From Rhyacichthys aspro (lineage: Eukaryota; Chordata; Actinopteri; Gobiiformes; Rhyacichthyidae): a DNA stretch of 64,000 nucleotides. Position numbers and translations under genes: made by a program. The notes beneath the pieces were generated by a model. It was given only the letters and a program-made list of their open reading frames with translations, did no database searches and was not told the DNA's origin. This document shows positions 46,244-58,995 of the stretch, piece by piece (position 1 is the stretch's first letter; the number at the start of each line of letters is the position of its first letter). The stretch is from assembly GCA_036850595.1 (NCBI GenBank), contig CM072148.1, positions 19,958,731 through 20,022,730 of the forward strand. The letters run 5' to 3'.

Positions 46244-48325
46244 CCAGGACCACTTCCCTTTAACAACTGCAACAATAAACCATGGACTTTTATCACATCT
46301 CTCTCCTCAACATTTCTGGAGCTTTGTTGTTTGTTTGGAAATATTTTACTATGTATAATAAACAGAAGCTTCTTAAAGTCAAAAGAGACAAAAATTATTT
46401 CCTTTAAAATAAGTCTGATAAAACATCTGAAAAAACAACATGGCTCTGAAATCTGTCTATGGTCAAAATATATACAGTATCTGTACTTACGATTGGAGAG
46501 TTCTCAATCTGAAATACTCGTTCTGAGTTGGGACATCTCTACACAATTACAATTTTTTTTTATGATGAAAAGGTCATAATATTTGAGTGATCTTGAGCCA
46601 TTTCCTATGACTGAAAAAAGATATTAACATTTTATCTCCTGATCTGTAAAAACCCCACAAAAGGGAAACAGTATGTTTCATTTTCATAAGTAGTTAGTGA
46701 CAAGGACTAAAACTGTTAATGTTTCCTGTAACTTCAGCCTACTCATAAAGTAAACATTTGGGTGTAACCTATTTTCCAGAAGGAAAATTAGTATTTATTG
46801 TTAAAGGCAAGGCAAACTATTTGCTTAACCTCTTTATCATTATTTACCTACATTGTAACAGAAGATTATGTTGCTTATTTTCTCCTAAAACCCTGCAAAC
46901 TTTATTTTCCTCAACACCATATAATTGATATAGTTTGTTCTGTCCAAAATGAAAGCTTGTGGCAAATTGCTTTGATTTGAAATTGATGTAGACAAAATCC
47001 ATGTATTGCCATGTAACATTTGATTTCAGCATACAATTTTTTCTTCCTTTCAGTTTCCCTTGTGTTGAACATACCTATACCATTTCTTAGGGATTATTAA
47101 AGCCAGCCATACACTGTGCGACTTTCAGAATGAATTAGACCCGATTTACGCAAGGCGATGAACACGCGCCCAACCTGCAATCGCATGGTCAGATGAAATT
47201 CTGACATGTCAGAAAATTTGGTCACAGCAAACCATCAGTGCAGTACAGTACAGAGTGAGCACATAAATTGCTTCGAGAGATTTACTCATACAGTGTGAGC
47301 TGGGGTTCTAGTTGAAACAGTGTATGCTTAAACAGACTGTATCTGATTGTTTTTCTTCTAGTTGGGGGCATTGCTTTAAACCCCAAAATAGTATATTGTA
47401 AAAGCAATAATTTGTGAAAAAAACAGGCTTTATGATGCCATCCGATGTTTATTCTAAAGGATTGTAATAGATGAGAACCTCTATTCAGGAACAGAAAACC
47501 TTGACCTTGAATCACATGCTCGAAAAATCACATGCTCGAAAAAAGAACACTTTCATTGGTCTACATCAACTTGTCATGTGATGTTCCAGGAAGCTTAATA
47601 GCTGCCTATAAAGTGTATTTTCAGGGCTGAATGTGTATTTTAACACAGAAACAGCTAAAAAAAAAAAAAAAAGAAATGTACGATAAACGCAGATAAATAC
47701 TGTCAATTCAATCATGCAATGTTCCAGAAATGTATATAATTCAAATTGTGACGATAAAAACCTATATAACAGAGGGCATGTATCTGTCTTTCACTACATT
47801 TACAAGTAGGCCCTTTAATTGGATGGGTCTTTTCCAAATTTACATGGCCAGGAGGAAGGAGGAAATCAAATAAATGATTGCTCCACCTGGACTGATGATG
47901 CTGCATTGGCTCTTTGTAAGCATTCAGTCGACGTGGAAAAAGTCATTGTGTCACCTGACCAGGTCTGCCCAAGACAGATTCTTATTACACCAATTCCTGT
48001 CAGACATATTGATATAATATTACCAATACTACCATAAAACAAGATGAATAAACAATAAATGCACAATAAAAGCTGTGACAATCGCCTAGATCTGTTACCT
48101 AACTGGTGTTGAAAAAAAAGGGGGGGGGGCTTTTTTTTCTTTCCTTTATTGCACAATGCCTTCTTTTGAATGAAGTGGTCTTGCTCCTGTAACCTCAGAT
48201 AAGACTTCCTTCCTGGTTTGGGAAGGGCCTTTCTGGTTTGTTTATTTTACAACTCACAAGGAAGTAATGGGAAATGCTATATGCTGTAAATCTCAAAGTC
48301 CATTGGGTTTATGAGGTTTGGAAGG
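46244..48325. other. Spacer between SLAM-like and lectin genes
   Basis: No supported gene. A repeat-like block with GCCATACACTGTGCGAC and TCATACAGTGTGAGCTGG lies near 47100-47310, and a short tandem (AATCACATGCTCGAAAA twice) near 47510-47545. Confidence 0.4.
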
Positions 48326-48411
48326 TATATATATAAACCCAACTAATGTCCACAGCATCAGTGAACAGTGACGAAGCCTGAAGAACATCTCTGAACCACC
48401 TGCTGCTCGCT
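48326..48411 (+). promoter_or_regulatory. Lectin 1 TATA box and noncoding first exon
   Basis: TATATATATAAA at 48326-48337 is followed by a short exon ending at 48411 before the donor GTAAGT. The coding exon starts 226 bp further on. Exon start is approximate. Confidence 0.6.
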
Positions 48412-48636
48412 GTAAGTCCAGACCCTTTATTTTTCTTATAAAAACACATGCACTGATCCATGCATTACATAAAATGCATTGACAGAAATGCAAATAACTG
48501 TTGAATGACCTGCTTTAAAATAGTGCTACTGTCATCAGTGATGGAAATTTGCTCCTGAGCTTTAGATTGTTAGGTTTTGTTGTGATGTGTAACAGCTTAA
48601 AATGTCTTTCCTGACAGTTTACCTGTAGGTTTCATC

Positions 48637-50719
48637 ATGAAGACTCTGCTGGTTGTCCTCCTGTTTGCTCTTGTGTCCATCAGTGCTGCCACAGGTGACT
48701 ATAACACTATATACGTTTTTGTTATGAGTCTCAATTTGGTCTAAGACTTGACTAACTCTGCCTCCTTCACTAAACACTAACCTCCATGAATCTGGACTTG
48801 GTTTAAAACAGGACTTGGACTGTTTACATTTGTTAACAGTTCCCTTGGTCTTGATCTGGTCTCACCTGACACGGTCTTGGTCGTGACTTGGTCTCGACCT
48901 GACAGAGTTTTAGTCTTGACTCTGTCTCGATTCCTAAAAGTCTTGCTTTCGCCTTGGTCTTGATACTCTCTGGTCTGGGACATGATTTGCTCTCAGTCAG
49001 TGCAGTCTTGATCAAAACACTAGTTTTTAACCATAAAATACATATTCAAAATAATAATATACAGTCTGCAGAATTGAAAGTTTGCTACCTTGTTGCTAGA
49101 AAAATAGCATTAGCATCAAAGACATATTGTGAGAGTGAGTTTTTGAAAACATACATGCTGAAGGCTGCAGAAATCATGTAAAATCATGTTGAGTTGTTTT
49201 TTGAAGATCACTATGCTGTTATTTTACTGGTCCAGTCCACTTCAGATCAAATTGGGCTGTATATAGCCCTGAACTTAAGTGAGTTTGACACATCTGCTCT
49301 AGATCCTCTTAACCACTTTTTGTTTTGTTTTTTTACATTATGACCCAAACAAATGAGAACCTATACATTTTAAGAAAATCCTTTTCTTTCATTCTTTTCA
49401 GCTGCTCCAGCAGAAGCAGCAGAGGGACAACAGAGGGAAACACCTCCACAAAACACAGGTACATACTTTTTCTGCATAATTCAGAAAAAAAAAACGTTAT
49501 TTGCTGGGTTCTCTTTTCTGATTGGATAAAAGGTAATGGGATACCAGGAAGTGTGTTCTCTGTTTGTTGTAAAGCAGAGGGACTGGGACAGATCAATAGC
49601 ACTGATGTCTGTTTGAATATACAGCTGAATATTTGTCTTTTTTACAGAGCCCAATGCTAACCTCAATGCTCTACCTCAAGGTAACAATTCATAGACACTG
49701 GAAGCTGATAAATAATGTTGTGTCAGTAATAATAATCTCTTTTATGGATATCTTTGCAGCTCGTTCACAGCTCTGTCTTCCTGGTTGGGAACTTTTCCGC
49801 GGTAACTGCTACTACCTCAACAATAACTTCGATACCTGGAGTAACGCTGTGGTAAATATCTTAAGACAAAGAGGGGCATTGGGTTTTCGCCAGTGTAATT
49901 ATGTCTCCTCCTCCTTCAGAGTTATTGTGCTGACTTTGAAGGCACCCTGGCCTCAGTCCACAACATCCTAGAGTACAACCACCTCCAGCACATGGCAGGA
50001 AGTGCTGGTCACACGTTTGCTTGGATTGGCGGCTTCCACTTTGAGGTGAGCACAAAAAAAAAGCAATAAACCTGAGTGAACAGTGTGGCTGGTTAGGAAG
50101 CTCCACAAAGAGTTTAGTTCAAGTCAGTCCCAAATTTGGTAACGTCTGAGGAGGCTTGCATTTGATATTTTGCCTTTTACTCAAATATAAACGCAAAATA
50201 ATTCTTGTTTGTAGTGATGTAAGAGGCATCAGGTATAGCTTTCTATTAAGTCAAAAGTGTTTTTTATTCAGGATGACTGGAGATGGCAGGATGGCTCCCA
50301 CTTTAACTACCACAAGTGGGAAAACAGGAGCCCCACTGATGTTTACCAGTGTCTCCAAATCAACACCCAAGGTAAGAAAAATATACCCGGAGCCTTTATG
50401 TATGAAAAAATGTATTGCCTCAAACAAGACAAAAAGCACAGTGTCAGAACTGGGAAAAAAGATTAAAATTAGACTTCTGCTTCTCTGTTCTGTTTGGTAA
50501 CAATTAGTGGTGACATTATAGATTCTACACTTCATTTACTAACTGTGCTGTATCTTTGTTACGGCAGTATATTTTCCAGCATAAAATTGACTTATCTGTT
50601 TCGCTGGCTAATGACTAATGACATATCTTGTGACGTTTTTTACAGCAAACAAGGGCTGGTCCAATCACGCCTGCAGCAATAACTTCCCATTCATCTGTCA
50701 GATCAGGCTGAACTGCTGA
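48637..50719 (+). CDS. Secreted C-type lectin 1, 179 aa
   Basis: Seven coding exons: 48637-48694, 49402-49458, 49648-49680, 49760-49851, 49920-50045, 50272-50371 and 50646-50719 (TGA). A signal peptide (MKTLLVVLLFALVSISAA) is followed by about 30 residues from two mini-exons (APAEAAEGQQRETPPQ; PNANLNALPQ), then one C-type lectin domain, residues 55-173. Its six cysteines are in the long-form pattern (C55-C66, C83-C173, C149-C165). WIGG at 115-118 is the conserved core. Where calcium-dependent sugar binders have QPD or EPN, this protein reads WENRSPTD, and the WND site reads WSNH, so canonical Ca2+-dependent sugar binding is doubtful. It belongs to the small secreted teleost lectins (ladderlectin, nattectin-like, type II antifreeze relatives) by architecture. 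Confidence 0.88.
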
Positions 50720-52156
50720 CCTCAGTTTCTTCACAGTTGTCGTCAATAGCACTTTAAAATGTTTTGTGATTGCCTGAAATGATTTGATGATGATAATTGT
50801 ATTTTTTTTTGTTTGAGTGCAATAGCTATGGTGTGGTGTATTTGTGTATATTATCACAGTAAAGACTGAAAACGCTATATTGCATTTGATTGAAATTACT
50901 ATACACTTGTGGGAAAATACATAGAGCATACATTAGATGTATATAAAAAATATGCCATTACAGCAGTCACACAGTACCTTTGGGCAGTACCCCACCCCCA
51001 TAAAGGACTGAGGATAGAAAGGCTCACATTCACGAGCGAGGACCACAACCTCAACATCTATGTAATTTAGAAATGAGAAGAGCTTGTTTAGTGTGAGAAA
51101 GTTTGGGGCTCACTAGAGGATGAAGAGCTGGCATCAGGCTTAATTCACCCCTGTACCTAAGAGACATAGAAAGTTACAGATAGAAGAAGGTAGGGCATAA
51201 AATACAAGGACGTAAATAGGATGAAACCGGATGGTATTTATAGGCCTATGACAAGAGGAAGTGGATTTGAGGTGTGTGGTCCTCCTGCTGACCTTCAGAT
51301 AGTCTTATCTCAAAAAAAATAACCATGAATACTGAAATATTTATATTTTTTCTGTTTTTCTCAGTGCATGACTGAAAGCCTTGTTTTCCCTGAAGCAATT
51401 CTATACATGCTGCATTAGTAGAGGGTTTCTTGTATGGGTAGGAAGCGTCCCATGCTGTACCATTGTACCAACTATTTTGGGAACCCAAACACAAGACAAT
51501 GTTTTCTAAGATTAAGTTTGTCTTGCTCTCGTGCTAAAGAAGACTAAATGTCTTTTTCTTTTTTTTTTTTTTCTTTTTTTTTTAAAGAAAAAAAGCTAGC
51601 AACTTTTTCTGGTTTTGGATTAGGTCAGCATCATAGAGCTCTTACTTTGTGAATTAAAAACATGTTTACATAGCACACAGCTTGTGTGGCACATTTATGA
51701 TTCCACTGTTTATGTTGTCCTGCAGGGACATGATTTGGTCTATTGACAAACCCAAAGGAAATATCTGTGATGGTTATTTTGTAGTTGAACATTTTGGAAC
51801 AAGATTAATTATGTCCTTAACATTCATCAAGGAAACACAGTTTAAGGGGCTTTCATACTAACATACTTGTGGTCCAGACTTTTAGACTTAACCATTTGGT
51901 CCAAATCAAATTTTCAGAAGTCAGAGTGTCTAAGGACCATGGTTCAGACCTCTTTGGTCTCTTTGATCCTGAACAAACTGAACCAAGGTCTGGTTCATTT
52001 GTGAAACAAGCTTAAGGAACAGAAAGAAATAAAGCTTCCACTTGATTCTAGAGATTACCCTAAGTGTTCTTCTTCATAAAATGACTGACATGAGAAAATA
52101 TGACTCATTTGGAAAGACCAACAGACGGAGTAGCATGTATCACAAGCATAAGCCAT
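50720..52156. other. Spacer between lectin 1 and lectin 2
   Basis: Apart from the CTLD relic at 51378-51494 it holds a long poly-T tract (51550-51586) and no supported gene. Confidence 0.45.
51378..51494 (-). pseudogene. C-type lectin domain exon relic
   Basis: The minus strand reads NSWYNGTAWDASYPYKKP, then NAACIELLQGKQGFQSCTEK, in one frame. The spacing from W-x-NG through C to SCTEK resembles the last third of a CTLD. There is no recognisable neighbouring exon and the position just upstream is out of frame, so it is probably a leftover of a fourth lectin gene. Confidence 0.5.
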
Positions 52157-52162
52157 TTTATT
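52157..52162 (-). terminator. Poly(A) signal of lectin 2
   Basis: AATAAA on the minus strand, about 160 bp after the stop codon of lectin 2. Confidence 0.6.
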
Positions 52163-52318
52163 ACAAATAAAAAATGACAGCTTAGAGCATTACATGAAGT
52201 AAAATGGTTACATAATATGAGAAAAAAACAAGATAAAATGTGATCATGAAGATACAGCGATAAAACTAATCATATCAAATATCCCTGACATCACAAAAAA
52301 AGTGTCCAAAAGCTGACA

Positions 52319-55300
52319 TTAGCAGTAGTTTAGTTTCATAGAGCAGATGAATGGATGAAGAAGATTGCAGCGTTCACTCGACCAACCTCTTGAGTCTGTC
52401 CAAATGAAGAGAATAAAAAAAAAATCAGGTTAGGTTTTCAGACACAGTTGAGTTTGTTCATATTGTAGTTCAGCCCAACTCTGAGTTTTAAATCTTGATT
52501 TCTTCCAGATGCTCTAGTAAAACCTCTTTAGTTTGGACTTGGTTTCAGATTAGACTTGAACAGTTTATTTTTTACATCTCTTACATATTTACTTGGTCTT
52601 TACTTGGTGATCAGTCCCTAAAAGTCTCCATCCATAACACATGTATGACTATAGAGGTTTTATTAGGATTCAGACTTACCTGGACTGTTTAGGAAGACAC
52701 AATCATAAGAAGACGTGGTTTGGTAGTACCAGTTGTTGTAGTCAAAAGGCGTGCCGTCGTCCCACTTCCAGAAGCCCTGAGGAGACACAGAGCAAATACA
52801 GCGAATGTTTATTACATAGGAAGCTGGGTAGAGCAGTCAAAATCTGTTCAAGCACTGTCACAAAAAATAAAGACTATTTATGCTGCATACAGCCATGTAT
52901 TGGCTGTAATGTAGCCACATTTAATGCATGTTAAAGTTTTAAAGTTTAACATGCATTTAATTATATTTGTGTTGCTGACTACTTGAACTTGCACAGGACT
53001 TAGACTTGACTTGGTCTCTAAATGGTCAGTGGCTAATGGATTTTTATCTTAATATGACAAAAAATTAAATGACAAATCCAGAAATTATCCCCTTTTTTGA
53101 TTTTTTTTGTTTTAAAAATGAAAATTAGAAGACCAAAAACGATTTGATTCACATTTAATTCACTAAATATGTAAATACAACTGGATGTTTGAAATTGTTT
53201 AATGCAGCTATCGTAAACTTTCCAGCCTATCCACCCTCTCATGCCGTTTCAATGTCTTACCTGAAAGCGATATCCACCGATCCATGCCGTTAAGAAACCA
53301 GCCCTCCAGGTCAACTGCTTCAGGAAACTGTATTCCCACAGATTGTGAGCTGAAGCCAGGCTCGAACCAAGACTCTGACACATGGCCTGGTGAAAACAGA
53401 CAGATAAAAAGATGAGGGATTAACATAGACAAATGGCAGCTCATGTTATTTTAATGATAGATTTGTGTATTTTTGTCTCATACATCAGCATTTGTCCAGG
53501 AATAGGTGAGATTCACAAACAGGAAACAGTTCTCTTGGTATTGGTGCCATCCTCTTGGACAATTTGAATTTGAAGCTTCTGAGAAAACACATACACATTT
53601 AGTTAAGCAGACCTCGATACATTTTCAATTGAAAAAAATCAGGAAAACAAGATGGTTTTGGCAAAAGCAACTGACTATGTGTGTGGTGTAGAGTTATACA
53701 TGTATCGTTTTAGGACCTATGCTTCCTCATCAAAGACTGTTAAACTGATATCTGCTTGAATAGGTTAGCATGCACATCACTAATTTAGCAAAACCTACAA
53801 TAAAACCCTTATTATACACATTGTACAAATAGATATTAGGTAAAGTAACACATATCAAGCTTAAGGTTGTTTCAAAAATATCTAAATGCTATAGCTTTTT
53901 AGCATCATGGCTGCCTCTGCTGATGGTAGAAAACATGACAGCCAAGTCAAGATAATTTCACAAAGAGCTATTGTTTTACCCTGAACAATGGGAGTAGGAG
54001 GCTGTGCATTTGTTGAAAAAGGAAGTGGAGCTGGTGCACTCTCTGCAGCTGTTTTATCTTTCACTGCTTCTTCTAAAGCAAGAGATTGGGTAGATTTTAA
54101 TAAACAATCTCTTTGAAGGATATAACCATTTCAGTGTCATTTAATAACTAATCATTTGGGGTTTCTACAGCATAATTTATAAGTCAAATGTGAAAAATGG
54201 TGCAGAAATGTCTCACCTAGTGCCACTGGGTTGGGGTTTCCTTCTGCCAACACATCGACTGAAATGGAAGAAAAACAGACAAAAGTGTGAGGAACAGTGT
54301 AAGCAGTAATTTGTTTGTGTTGAATGGTACTTTAAAGGTCATATAAGTTGGAGTGTTTAGCTCCACCTTTTCCAAAGCGTACCGCAAAGCTGACCCGCTT
54401 GGGACCCCAAACCAGGGCATTCCCAAAGTGGTATGATACCCTTTCTGGTTACATTTTGAACCGCTTTTGGTAATGCAAATGCGCCCAGAACCGTTCCAAA
54501 TTGTACCAAACCGTCCCAGTGGAAATGAGGCTAACGTCCCAAAGCTGATCCTGGAGCTGCATTTTTATCCTACAGACTATGCATCCCTCAGCTCCTATAA
54601 TGGCTCTTCAGAGTTGCACCAGGATTTGACATTTGTGATGTCACAAAATACTCTGGCCATCATTGGTCTTTGTTTGAATACGCCAATAAAAACTATGGGC
54701 AGGACACTGACCAATCAGAGCACACTGGGCTTAGGGGGAGGAGCCTTAAAGGGACAGACCAGAAACGGGGAATTTACTTTTCATAGCTTATAGGAAAACT
54801 AATGGATTTTAGAAATATAAAACACATAAACCTGTTTAAGTAGATCTAAAAACAATAATGATGACTCTAAAAAGTAAAGCTTTTTTTTTTTTTTTTTTTT
54901 AACTGACCTGGGTTTAGAAGTTCAGCTTTCACTTCTTTCAAATTCTCCACAGCTTCATCTGAAAGAAAACAAACACAGTGTAATTATATTAAAATACAGA
55001 CCTGTTTATTGAACTAATAATAGTGATTAAAAAGGTGTGTTGCCCATAAATAATTTTTTAACTACAAATTGGTAGAGGAGGGTAGAACACAGGGTTAGGG
55101 CCCAAACGTGCGTAACCAAAAATTTTAGGGTTGCCAAAAATTAGGGGAAGTTTGTTGTAGTTTTTAGATATTAAATGATGAATATAAATGGTGCTTTTAT
55201 TAAATCAAGGTCAAGAAAGAAAACAGAAAAAGTAGTGACAAGAATCATCAAAATCACAATAAAAGAGAAAAACATAAATAATATAAATGAAATGAAGTAT

Positions 55301-55912
55301 AAAAATAAAATAGCAATATAATGAAATAGGAGAGACAAACTCATAAAATACAAAACTTAACCAAACGTATACAGAAAATTCCCATACAAGGCTTAACCAG
55401 AACAAAACTTTATATCAGGTAAGTTTGGAAAACACTGGGGTGATCTTTACTACTCTTATTACATCTTTATGGCTCCTTTAACAATCAAGGAGCCATAAAG
55501 ATGTCATTTTTGTTTTGTATTACTGCTAATATCTAATTATCTTCACACAGTAGCTGCAATAATCATGTATAAATAGTCACTAGAAAGTTGTTGCCTACGG
55601 ATAACGCGAGACTTTTAAATGGCACTGACCTGGAACTGAGACTTTAGGTATGTCTTCATGAACAGCATCTTCCACAGGCACAGCTAAAAACAAAAGAAAA
55701 GTTTTAGATGAAAAATACCTTGGGACCTCACAGGCAACTGGGAATCACAAGGAAACCACAATATTTTACTTTTTTTACATATTTTACTGTCAAATTAAAT
55801 GAGGCTTAGTTGTATTGTGGTAATATTGAACTAAATTTTCCTGTGCTTTACCTGCTGCTGCACAGAGTGCGAGTGCGCCACAAAGAAGAGAAAGAATCAG
55901 CCAAGTCTTCAT
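52319..55912 (-). CDS. Secreted C-type lectin 2, 231 aa, long linker
   Basis: Nine coding exons on minus: 55912-55852, 55683-55630, 54958-54908, 54258-54217, 54072-53980, 53578-53484, 53386-53261, 52776-52680 and 52395-52319 (TAA). The signal peptide is MKTWLILSLLCGALALCAAA. Four phase-1 mini-exons (54, 51, 42 and 93 bp) encode an 80-residue acidic, proline-containing linker. The CTLD starts at C107 (NCPRGWHQYQENCFLF), with AMCQSLGSSLASAHN, WIGGYRFQ, WKWDDGTPFDYNNWYY and RCNLLHPFICSMKLNYC. The calcium/sugar site reads NNWYYQTTSS with no QPD or EPN, and the WND region reads GWSSERC. Exon sizes in the CTLD (95, 126, 97 and 77 bp) match the other two lectins. Confidence 0.87.
54350..54540. mobile_element. 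MITE fragment in lectin 2 intron
   Basis: TTTAGCTCCACCTTTTCCAA as at 6500; then ACCGTCCCAGTGGAAATGAG as in the terminal sequence of the element at 56488-56976. Confidence 0.4.
55461..55504. repeat. Perfect 18-bp inverted repeat, 8-nt loop
   Basis: ACATCTTTATGGCTCCTT at 55461-55478 is repeated exactly as its reverse complement at 55487-55504, in an intron of lectin 2. Confidence 0.9.
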
Positions 55913-56002
55913 GATGAAAGTCTACGGAAACACATTTAACTATTAGGACAATAATACGTATATGTATATAGAATAAAATATGAGACAAAGAAGTACCATT
56001 AC

Positions 56003-56055
56003 CTTGATTGGTGACTGTTGAGTATATTGTACACTGAGCTCAAAGCCTTTATATA
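56003..56055 (-). promoter_or_regulatory. Lectin 2 TATA box and noncoding first exon
   Basis: On minus TATATAAAG lies at 56055-56047, and a short exon ends at 56003 before donor GTAATG. The second exon starts at 55921, nine bases before the ATG. Confidence 0.6.
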
Positions 56056-56487
56056 CAGTAGTCTTTGAGCACACAAGCACAAAGTCACAGTCTGCTCAAG
56101 ATAAAGCAGTAATAAAAAGTTTACCAGAAGTTGTTGATAAGTGGGACTTACTGTAAAGAAATAAGGCCTGATGCAACACGGGATGACATTAGAAATACAT
56201 ACACAGCCAGTTTGGAACTTATTAGACACAAGCCTCAGTTCAGTACAATGTGGTTTACAACAGATAAAATGATAATAAAACTATATGTTTCAGTCCATTT
56301 AAATCTATCTATCTGTGTTTAAGTGTATGGGTTTTATCCTGTGCGTTATTGTGTAATTGAAAGGGATAACAACATACGATTCATAAATGGTGACATTATA
56401 TTCAATATATATTTGTAATATTTATATTTTCAAGATGTACACCAGTCTGGAGCACTACATTACTACCAGCCCCATTAAAAGACATAA

Positions 56488-56976
56488 GACTGGTTTCCAC
56501 TGTGGGGTATGGTACTGTTCGGGTAAGTACGGGACGGTTTGGTTCAACTAACTCTGAAGAGGCTTGTGTTTTTACTCTGTGGGGTCCTGACAGGAATGTC
56601 TACTACAAAAACAATGACATTATCAAAGTGCCGCAAAAGTCCTGTCTCTATTTGAGATATAAAACGCATTTGAAGCAGACTTTTGTTTATTGCCATCTGT
56701 CTGAACATTAAATGTATAGAGCTGCACCAATGTCCTATAATTTAGGGACTCAGTATCTGAGGCTCATGTTCTGTGTTTAATGCAGTGTAGACGATAAATA
56801 AAATGTTTAAATTCATGAAGTGAGAGCTGTTGATTGTTTGTTGACTTTACTTTCTCTTCCCGTTTTTGGTTAAGTGAGGATTATCTATGGTCCAATCAGC
56901 TGACTGCCAAGTGTTTCCAAAGTAGTACCGTATGCTTTTTTGGGTACACTTCCTTTTTGTAATGGAAATGAGGCTA
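56488..56976. mobile_element. MITE, roughly 490 bp
   Basis: It begins CTGGTTTCCACTGTGGGGTA and ends TTTTTGTAATGGAAATGAGG, imperfect inverted ends of about 15-20 bp. Internal blocks (GTGCCGCAAAAGTCCTGTCTC-like) relate it to the copies at 115 and 31615. No transposase ORF. Confidence 0.5.
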
Positions 56977-57782
56977 TACATAACACAAAACCAAAGTCAT
57001 TACTCCTGTCTGCTTTTTCAAACTGTAACATATCCTTAAGTCTCTCATAGACCTGCTTTTACCAAACCCTGGATTATGACTTTAAAATTCTGGTTTTAGT
57101 TGGACTAGAACAATCATTTAAGTTTCTCTGGTGTTATTTAAAACATTAATTCAGTGCAGTGCTTTTCACTTCATTACTCCAGAATGGCCTTTTTAAAGTA
57201 TATAACCTTGTCAAATGTTCTTTTTTTATATCAAGGCCAGGTTCATGACTTCCCACAAGTATTTTCTCAATTCTCTCTGTTGTCATTGCCAGGAACTGTT
57301 TGTAAATAGCCTTGACAAATCTCTGCTCCACACCTATCTATGTGCTTTATTTGGGTCAGCCTGCAGTAAATTCAGATTGTATTGCTTAACACAAGTGCAA
57401 TTTACATTGAAGTCATCTTTGAGTCATTGCCATAAACAATCACAGAGTTTCCTGAAGCTGTAAGTCCTGTCATGTACGGTAGATAGTTTTTTCAGATAAA
57501 GTGTAGTAAACGTATGTAAAAATCTATACATAGCCTTTTACTTGGTGAGGCTCAAACTAAATAAAAAACTAAAAATAACTATCAGTTTTGTTCGGTGAGA
57601 CTGATTGTTTGTTTTTCCTCAGTGTCGTTTGGAAGGGGTCCCAACAAGAACACAACTGGTTTATTTGTGAATGGCTGAAAATATTCTTGTGAATGGAAGA
57701 AAATATTTACTAGACCAGGCTTGGACTGGTCATAGACTGGTCTTGACTTGGTTTCAATTACTAAAAAAGGACAAATTGAGCC

Positions 57783-58283
57783 CGTTTACATGCACGCTAA
57801 GAATCTGATCATTATCCAATTTCTGGAATCATATTATTCAAGTGATCATGTAAACAGTATAATATGAAATGCTTTATCAGATAACAGATATCTGATTATG
57901 AACATTGGATCAACACACCTACATTTCTCCCATACACTCCAATATCTTCCTGCATGTAAACCCGTTCTTATTTACAGTATTCCGTTCTTAAACGTCTGCG
58001 CATGTGTAAAAGAAAGAAAAAAATAGTTTAACATAGAAGTGACATAGCCAACCATTATTTTCTCCTCATGGAGTATAAATAAATGATAGCCTATTTTGCA
58101 GGCTTATTAGCTCCCACATTAAACAGACCATAGGCGTCGCCATGTTCAACAAGACAAAACAGGGTATTTTGAAAATAACAAGAAATTTAAGTCTTACATC
58201 ACTACATACATACGCCGAAAGAATCCAATGATGGACTTAAAAGTAATTCCTGAACATGCATTTCTTAAGTGTATGTAAACACG
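57783..58283. mobile_element. Possible MITE with GTTTACATGCAC-type ends
   Basis: GTTTACATGCAC near 57783 and GTGTATGTAAAC near 58270 are inverted with one mismatch. The interior has ATCTGATCATTATCC and other words usual in fish elements of this type. Boundaries uncertain. Confidence 0.4.
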
Positions 58284-58504
58284 TAAGATTCAATAATTAT
58301 ATTATTATAAGCTCATGCTGGTGGCTTTGATGGTGGTTTGAGAGGGCACTCCAAGGCAGTTTTTTTCCATTCAGCAAACCTGTTAACCATTGATGTGTAT
58401 GATGTGTCCATAATAATATAATAATAACTGTCTCATGGGAAAAAAGAACGTCCTGAGTACTCAAAGCTCTATGTAGAGTGTGTTTAAACAGATGGGCAGT
58501 TGTT

Positions 58505-58995
58505 AAGGAAATACTTGTAAAGATAAAGATAAATCTTTATTGTCATTGCACATACTTGTACAAAAGTACAATGAAATTAAGGTACTGTCCCACATCAGTG
58601 CAAAAGAAGGCATACGAATCACAGTACAGCAGAAAAAAAAATAAAATAAAAAAAATAAAAAAAACTGCTCATATACAGCTGAACACTGCTTCTGTGAGCC
58701 TGACCAGTTCTCAGACTGTAATAAATACAGGTAATACACTAACTTTGTCTGTGTCTCCTTAATACGTACAGAAAATGTTGCATTTCTACAGGGGATTCTT
58801 TGTCCTGAACCCGTCCAGTGTCCAGCGTTGCAGAGAGCAGGCCAGAGCCAGGCCAGTGGTGTAGAGCGCCCCGTCGCTCCTGCCTCTCCTTCTTTATGAG
58901 ATTTTTTATGCACTTCTTTATGAGGGCTAGAGTCATCCTGGGACAACTGTTTATTTTTCGATTGTTTTAGCAGTGAAATGTATTTGGACAACAAT
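58505..58995 (-). mobile_element. Truncated LINE-like 3' end
   Basis: Read on minus, the segment ends TGCAATGACAATAAAGATTT followed by ATCTTTATCTTTA, a short-repeat tail typical of CR1/L2/Rex-type LINE 3' ends. Upstream it has an open but unrecognised reading frame. It is 5'-truncated. Confidence 0.45.

Noticed and set aside
51550..51600. Poly-T/poly-A hairpin as a regulatory structure
   Set aside because: Simple homopolymer tract with weak A-rich complement; nothing specific.
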